A stretch of 7,381 bases of DNA from DASUFH01 sp036274645. Its GTDB lineage: Bacteria; Acidobacteriota; Terriglobia; 20CM-2-55-15. Positions 6,232 to 7,381 of this stretch are shown piece after piece. Position 1 is the stretch's first letter, and every line of letters begins with the position of its first letter. The notes beneath the pieces were generated by a model. It made no database searches. It was given only the letters and a program-made list of their open reading frames with translations, and was not told the origin of the DNA. The translations under genes were made by a program, and so were the position numbers. The stretch spans positions 1-7,381 of the forward strand of contig DASUFH010000277.1 of assembly GCA_036274645.1 (NCBI GenBank), in the 5' to 3' direction.

Positions 6232-6690
6232 TTATTGCCGCTTTAAGGTGGCCGGCGGTTCGCCTGGTCCCAACGCCTTCAAGTCCTCGCCTGCATCCTT
6301 CAGCAGGATTGTTCTCGAGCAGCCGCGAACGGAAAGGTCCTTTTCCGTGCCGTTCGCGTACACGAGATATTCCTTATTCTGCGAGAAGTCGTACATGGAG
6401 CAGGTCGTGTTGAAGGTCGTCGTGACCACGCGTTCCACCAACTTACTGCCTTTCCAGATTCGAGAGACGCTGAACGTGACGCGTTCCGTACTCCCGACGA
6501 GCCTCTGCGAGGCGCCTGGTAACCATTCAATGCTTTTCACGGTTCCCGAAAAGATAGAGTTGGCGTCGTGGCGGGCCTGTTTCAATGACGGCCCCAGGCA
6601 ATCACAGCCGAAGGCGCACCGGCTGTCCGAGAGGTGGATTCCGGTGAGCACCGTGAGCAGGATGAGTAGCCTCAGCTTCATGGCGTCCAT
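6232..6690 (-). CDS. Small secreted protein with a TIMP/netrin-like cysteine pattern
   Basis: A 152-residue protein with a signal peptide (MDAMKLRLLILLTVLTGIHL, then cleavage near residues 21-25). The mature part begins with a C-x3-C-x-C cluster (Cys25, Cys29, Cys31), then SIFSGTVKSIEW (45-56), VTFSVSRIWKGS (71-82), Cys97, EYLVYANG (107-114) and CSRTILLKDAGEDLKALG (124-141). This order (N-terminal CxC, 'FSGTV', 'V.F.V...WKG', a second Cys, 'YLVYA', a last Cys before 'RT...A..DL..LG') matches the bacterial proteins with a TIMP/netrin-like OB fold. Four of the five cysteines probably form disulphides outside the cytoplasm. Protease inhibition is known for animal TIMPs but not established for these bacterial proteins. 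The ATG at 6690 is supported by GGGAG 4 nt upstream; Met4 (6681) is the alternative. It stands alone and is not linked in function to the TIR/SLOG module by anything seen. Confidence 0.72.
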   Translation of the reverse strand: MDAMKLRLLILLTVLTGIHLSDSRCAFGCDCLGPSLKQARHDANSIFSGTVKSIEWLPGASQRLVGSTERVTFSVSRIWKGSKLVERVVTTTFNTTCSMYDFSQNKEYLVYANGTEKDLSVRGCSRTILLKDAGEDLKALGPGEPPATLKRQ

Positions 6691-6694
6691 TTTT

Positions 6695-6726
6695 CTCCCG
6701 ATGATTGGGGGGGCGCTGACATTCTA
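6695..6726 (-). promoter_or_regulatory. RBS and -10 box of the TIMP-like gene
   Basis: On the minus strand, TAGAAT (6726-6721, 5 of 6 matches to the -10 consensus) lies about 30 nt before the ATG, and GGGAG (6699-6695) lies 4 nt before it. No convincing -35 stands at 16-18 nt. A run of seven C (plus-strand G 6707-6713) sits in the leader. Confidence 0.4.
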
Positions 6727-6953
6727 ATAATTTGGCATCCCCGGACGATACAGAAAAGCTGAAGGTTCGAATCGTGAGACTCGGAGACGCGAGCACTGCT
6801 TAGTTGGTCGGATGGACCGATTGTTGGATGACGAACAATGAAAGAAGTCCAGCGGACAATCGACAACAGGCAATGGATAATGAACAACCGTGGGGGAGTA
6901 GCCGCTAAGGATTTTCCACAGGCGGAGTAAAAACCATAATGGACATGCGACAT
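6727..6953. other. Non-coding stretch with degenerate CAATG/AACAAT repeats
   Basis: No gene is supported. From about 6822 to 6890 the sequence is built from short degenerate words: ACGAACAATGAAAG, GGACAATCGACAACAGG, CAATGGATAATGAACAAC. This is the style of scattered intergenic low-complexity repeats. Similar words occur at 15-57 and 7031-7045 (CATTGTCCATGG, reverse sense). The frames open here are low-quality and mutually overlapping. Confidence 0.45.
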
Positions 6954-7004
6954 TCCGCGGTTTGACGAACTCGTCAAACGAATCGGTCTTCCGTAGCCAC
7001 CCGA
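6954..7004 (+). repeat. 51-bp perfect direct repeat, copy 2 (orphan tail of a TIR-TPR gene)
   Basis: Identical to 4755-4805. In the frame of the parent gene it reads PRFDELVKRIGLP and then stop, but a TAA lies only a few codons upstream, so it is not expressed as a protein. Similarity fades just outside: upstream TGCGACAT compares with TGCGCAACGA, and downstream GACGTTATGG shares nothing obvious with ATCCTATCAA. The internal hairpin is at 6960-6979. Confidence 0.97.
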
Positions 7005-7350
7005 GACGTTATGGCGCGCCCCCCGGTTGCTCATTGTCCATGGCTCTGTGGTCGGACCTCTCTCGAACGCCACAGATTCAAAAGCTCGATCCGTCATTTC
7101 TGTATTATTCGTTTCACGATTATTGAGATGATTCGAATACAAGGCATTAAAGTCATTATTTATCAATTGGTTAATTGTTTCACGGCCAATCTATTGTGTT
7201 TGGTTTGAGGGGAGAATGCCTAACCCCATCCTTTGCGGAGCCAAGAAAAGCCCTAAATCGTTTCAAAATATGTGAATCGATACGCAGGCAAAACAATATG
7301 TCTTTTATTTTAAAATAGATAATTGTTCCACTGAGGACCATAATCGTTTC
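7005..7350. other. AT-rich non-coding region with recurring TTGTTTCA/TCGTTTCA words
   Basis: No gene is supported. From about 7080 the base composition turns clearly AT-rich, unlike the coding DNA to the left. GTTTCA preceded by (A/T)(C/T)T or TC occurs at 7111, 7177, 7260 and 7346, in contexts such as ATTCGTTTCACG, AATTGTTTCACG, AATCGTTTCAAA and AATCGTTTCATG. Spacings are 66, 83 and 86 bp, so this is not a CRISPR array. It may be the regulatory region of a gene beginning at the right edge. Confidence 0.35.
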
Positions 7351-7381
7351 ATGGAATCGCTCGACCAGGCCATTCTCGAAT
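7351..7381 (+). CDS. Possible 5' end of a gene cut by the window edge
   Basis: An ATG at 7351 opens MESLDQAILE and runs off the end. Composition changes here from AT-rich to a GC-richer, codon-like pattern. GAGGA at 7333-7337 is an SD-like match but lies 13 nt from the ATG, longer than usual. The frame is also open upstream without a better start. Ten codons are too few for any family assignment. Confidence 0.3.
   Translation, partial: MESLDQAILE

Noticed and set aside
6755..6785. Possible tRNA T-arm (GGTTCGAATC)
   Set aside because: The loop-like string is present but flanking bases do not form a T stem, and no acceptor, D or anticodon arms are found.
4755..7004. Insertion sequence or transposon
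   Set aside because: Direct repeats of 51 bp are too long for a target duplication, and there are no terminal inverted repeats or transposase in between.
6678..7166. Minus-strand open frame of 162 codons in the right intergenic region
   Set aside because: It runs through the low-complexity repeats and the antisense of the 51-bp repeat; composition is not protein-like.
7105..7355. CRISPR array suggested by repeated GTTTCA words
   Set aside because: Repeats are only 6-10 bp and spacings are uneven (66, 83, 86 bp); no 23-40 bp repeat unit exists.

Overview
This is a GC-rich bacterial window with an AT-rich right end. Its content suggests a large-genome soil bacterium. An Acidobacteriota-type genome fits best: it has a TIR/transmembrane/TPR protein, a HEAT-repeat protein of the 'WEAV...FDRA' type, and secreted proteins of unknown role. 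This is a judgement from gene style, not from a phylogenetic marker; no rRNA, tRNA or housekeeping gene is present.

Left half (95-4797): a likely immune-type module built around one divergent promoter region. On the minus strand, a SLOG-type nucleotide-sensor protein with four predicted membrane helices (1180-2646) overlaps by 4 nt (ATGA) a patatin-like phospholipase with an intact Ser/Asp dyad (95-1183). On the plus strand, starting 147 bp away, is a 667-residue TIR / single membrane helix / TPR protein (2794-4797). TIR enzyme, SLOG receptor and membrane-attacking effectors are the parts used in Thoeris and CBASS-type anti-phage systems. The exact combination here (TIR-TM-TPR facing SLOG-4TM plus patatin) is not one I recognise as a named system. 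The two divergent promoters appear to have their -35 boxes inside a perfect 9-bp inverted repeat, which suggests joint control.

Right half (4798-7381): a region of decay and rearrangement. It starts with a signal-peptide gene broken by two frame changes (4817 to about 5150). Next is a minus-strand HEAT-repeat gene whose N-terminus is cut off by one extra T in a homopolymer (5277-6051), and a short SH3-like ORF overlapping its start (6015-6185). An intact minus-strand secreted protein with a TIMP/netrin-like cysteine pattern follows (6232-6690). The last 51 bp around the TIR gene's stop codon recur perfectly at 6954-7004, so a 2.2-kb segment holding these degraded genes is flanked by a perfect direct repeat. 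The remainder is non-coding, with low-complexity CAATG/AACAAT-type sequence and an AT-rich stretch. A possible gene start lies at the right edge.

Working model (inference): the TIR protein senses a cue, perhaps through its extracytoplasmic TPR part, and makes an NAD-derived signal. The SLOG domain binds that signal, and the membrane helices and/or the patatin then damage the membrane.
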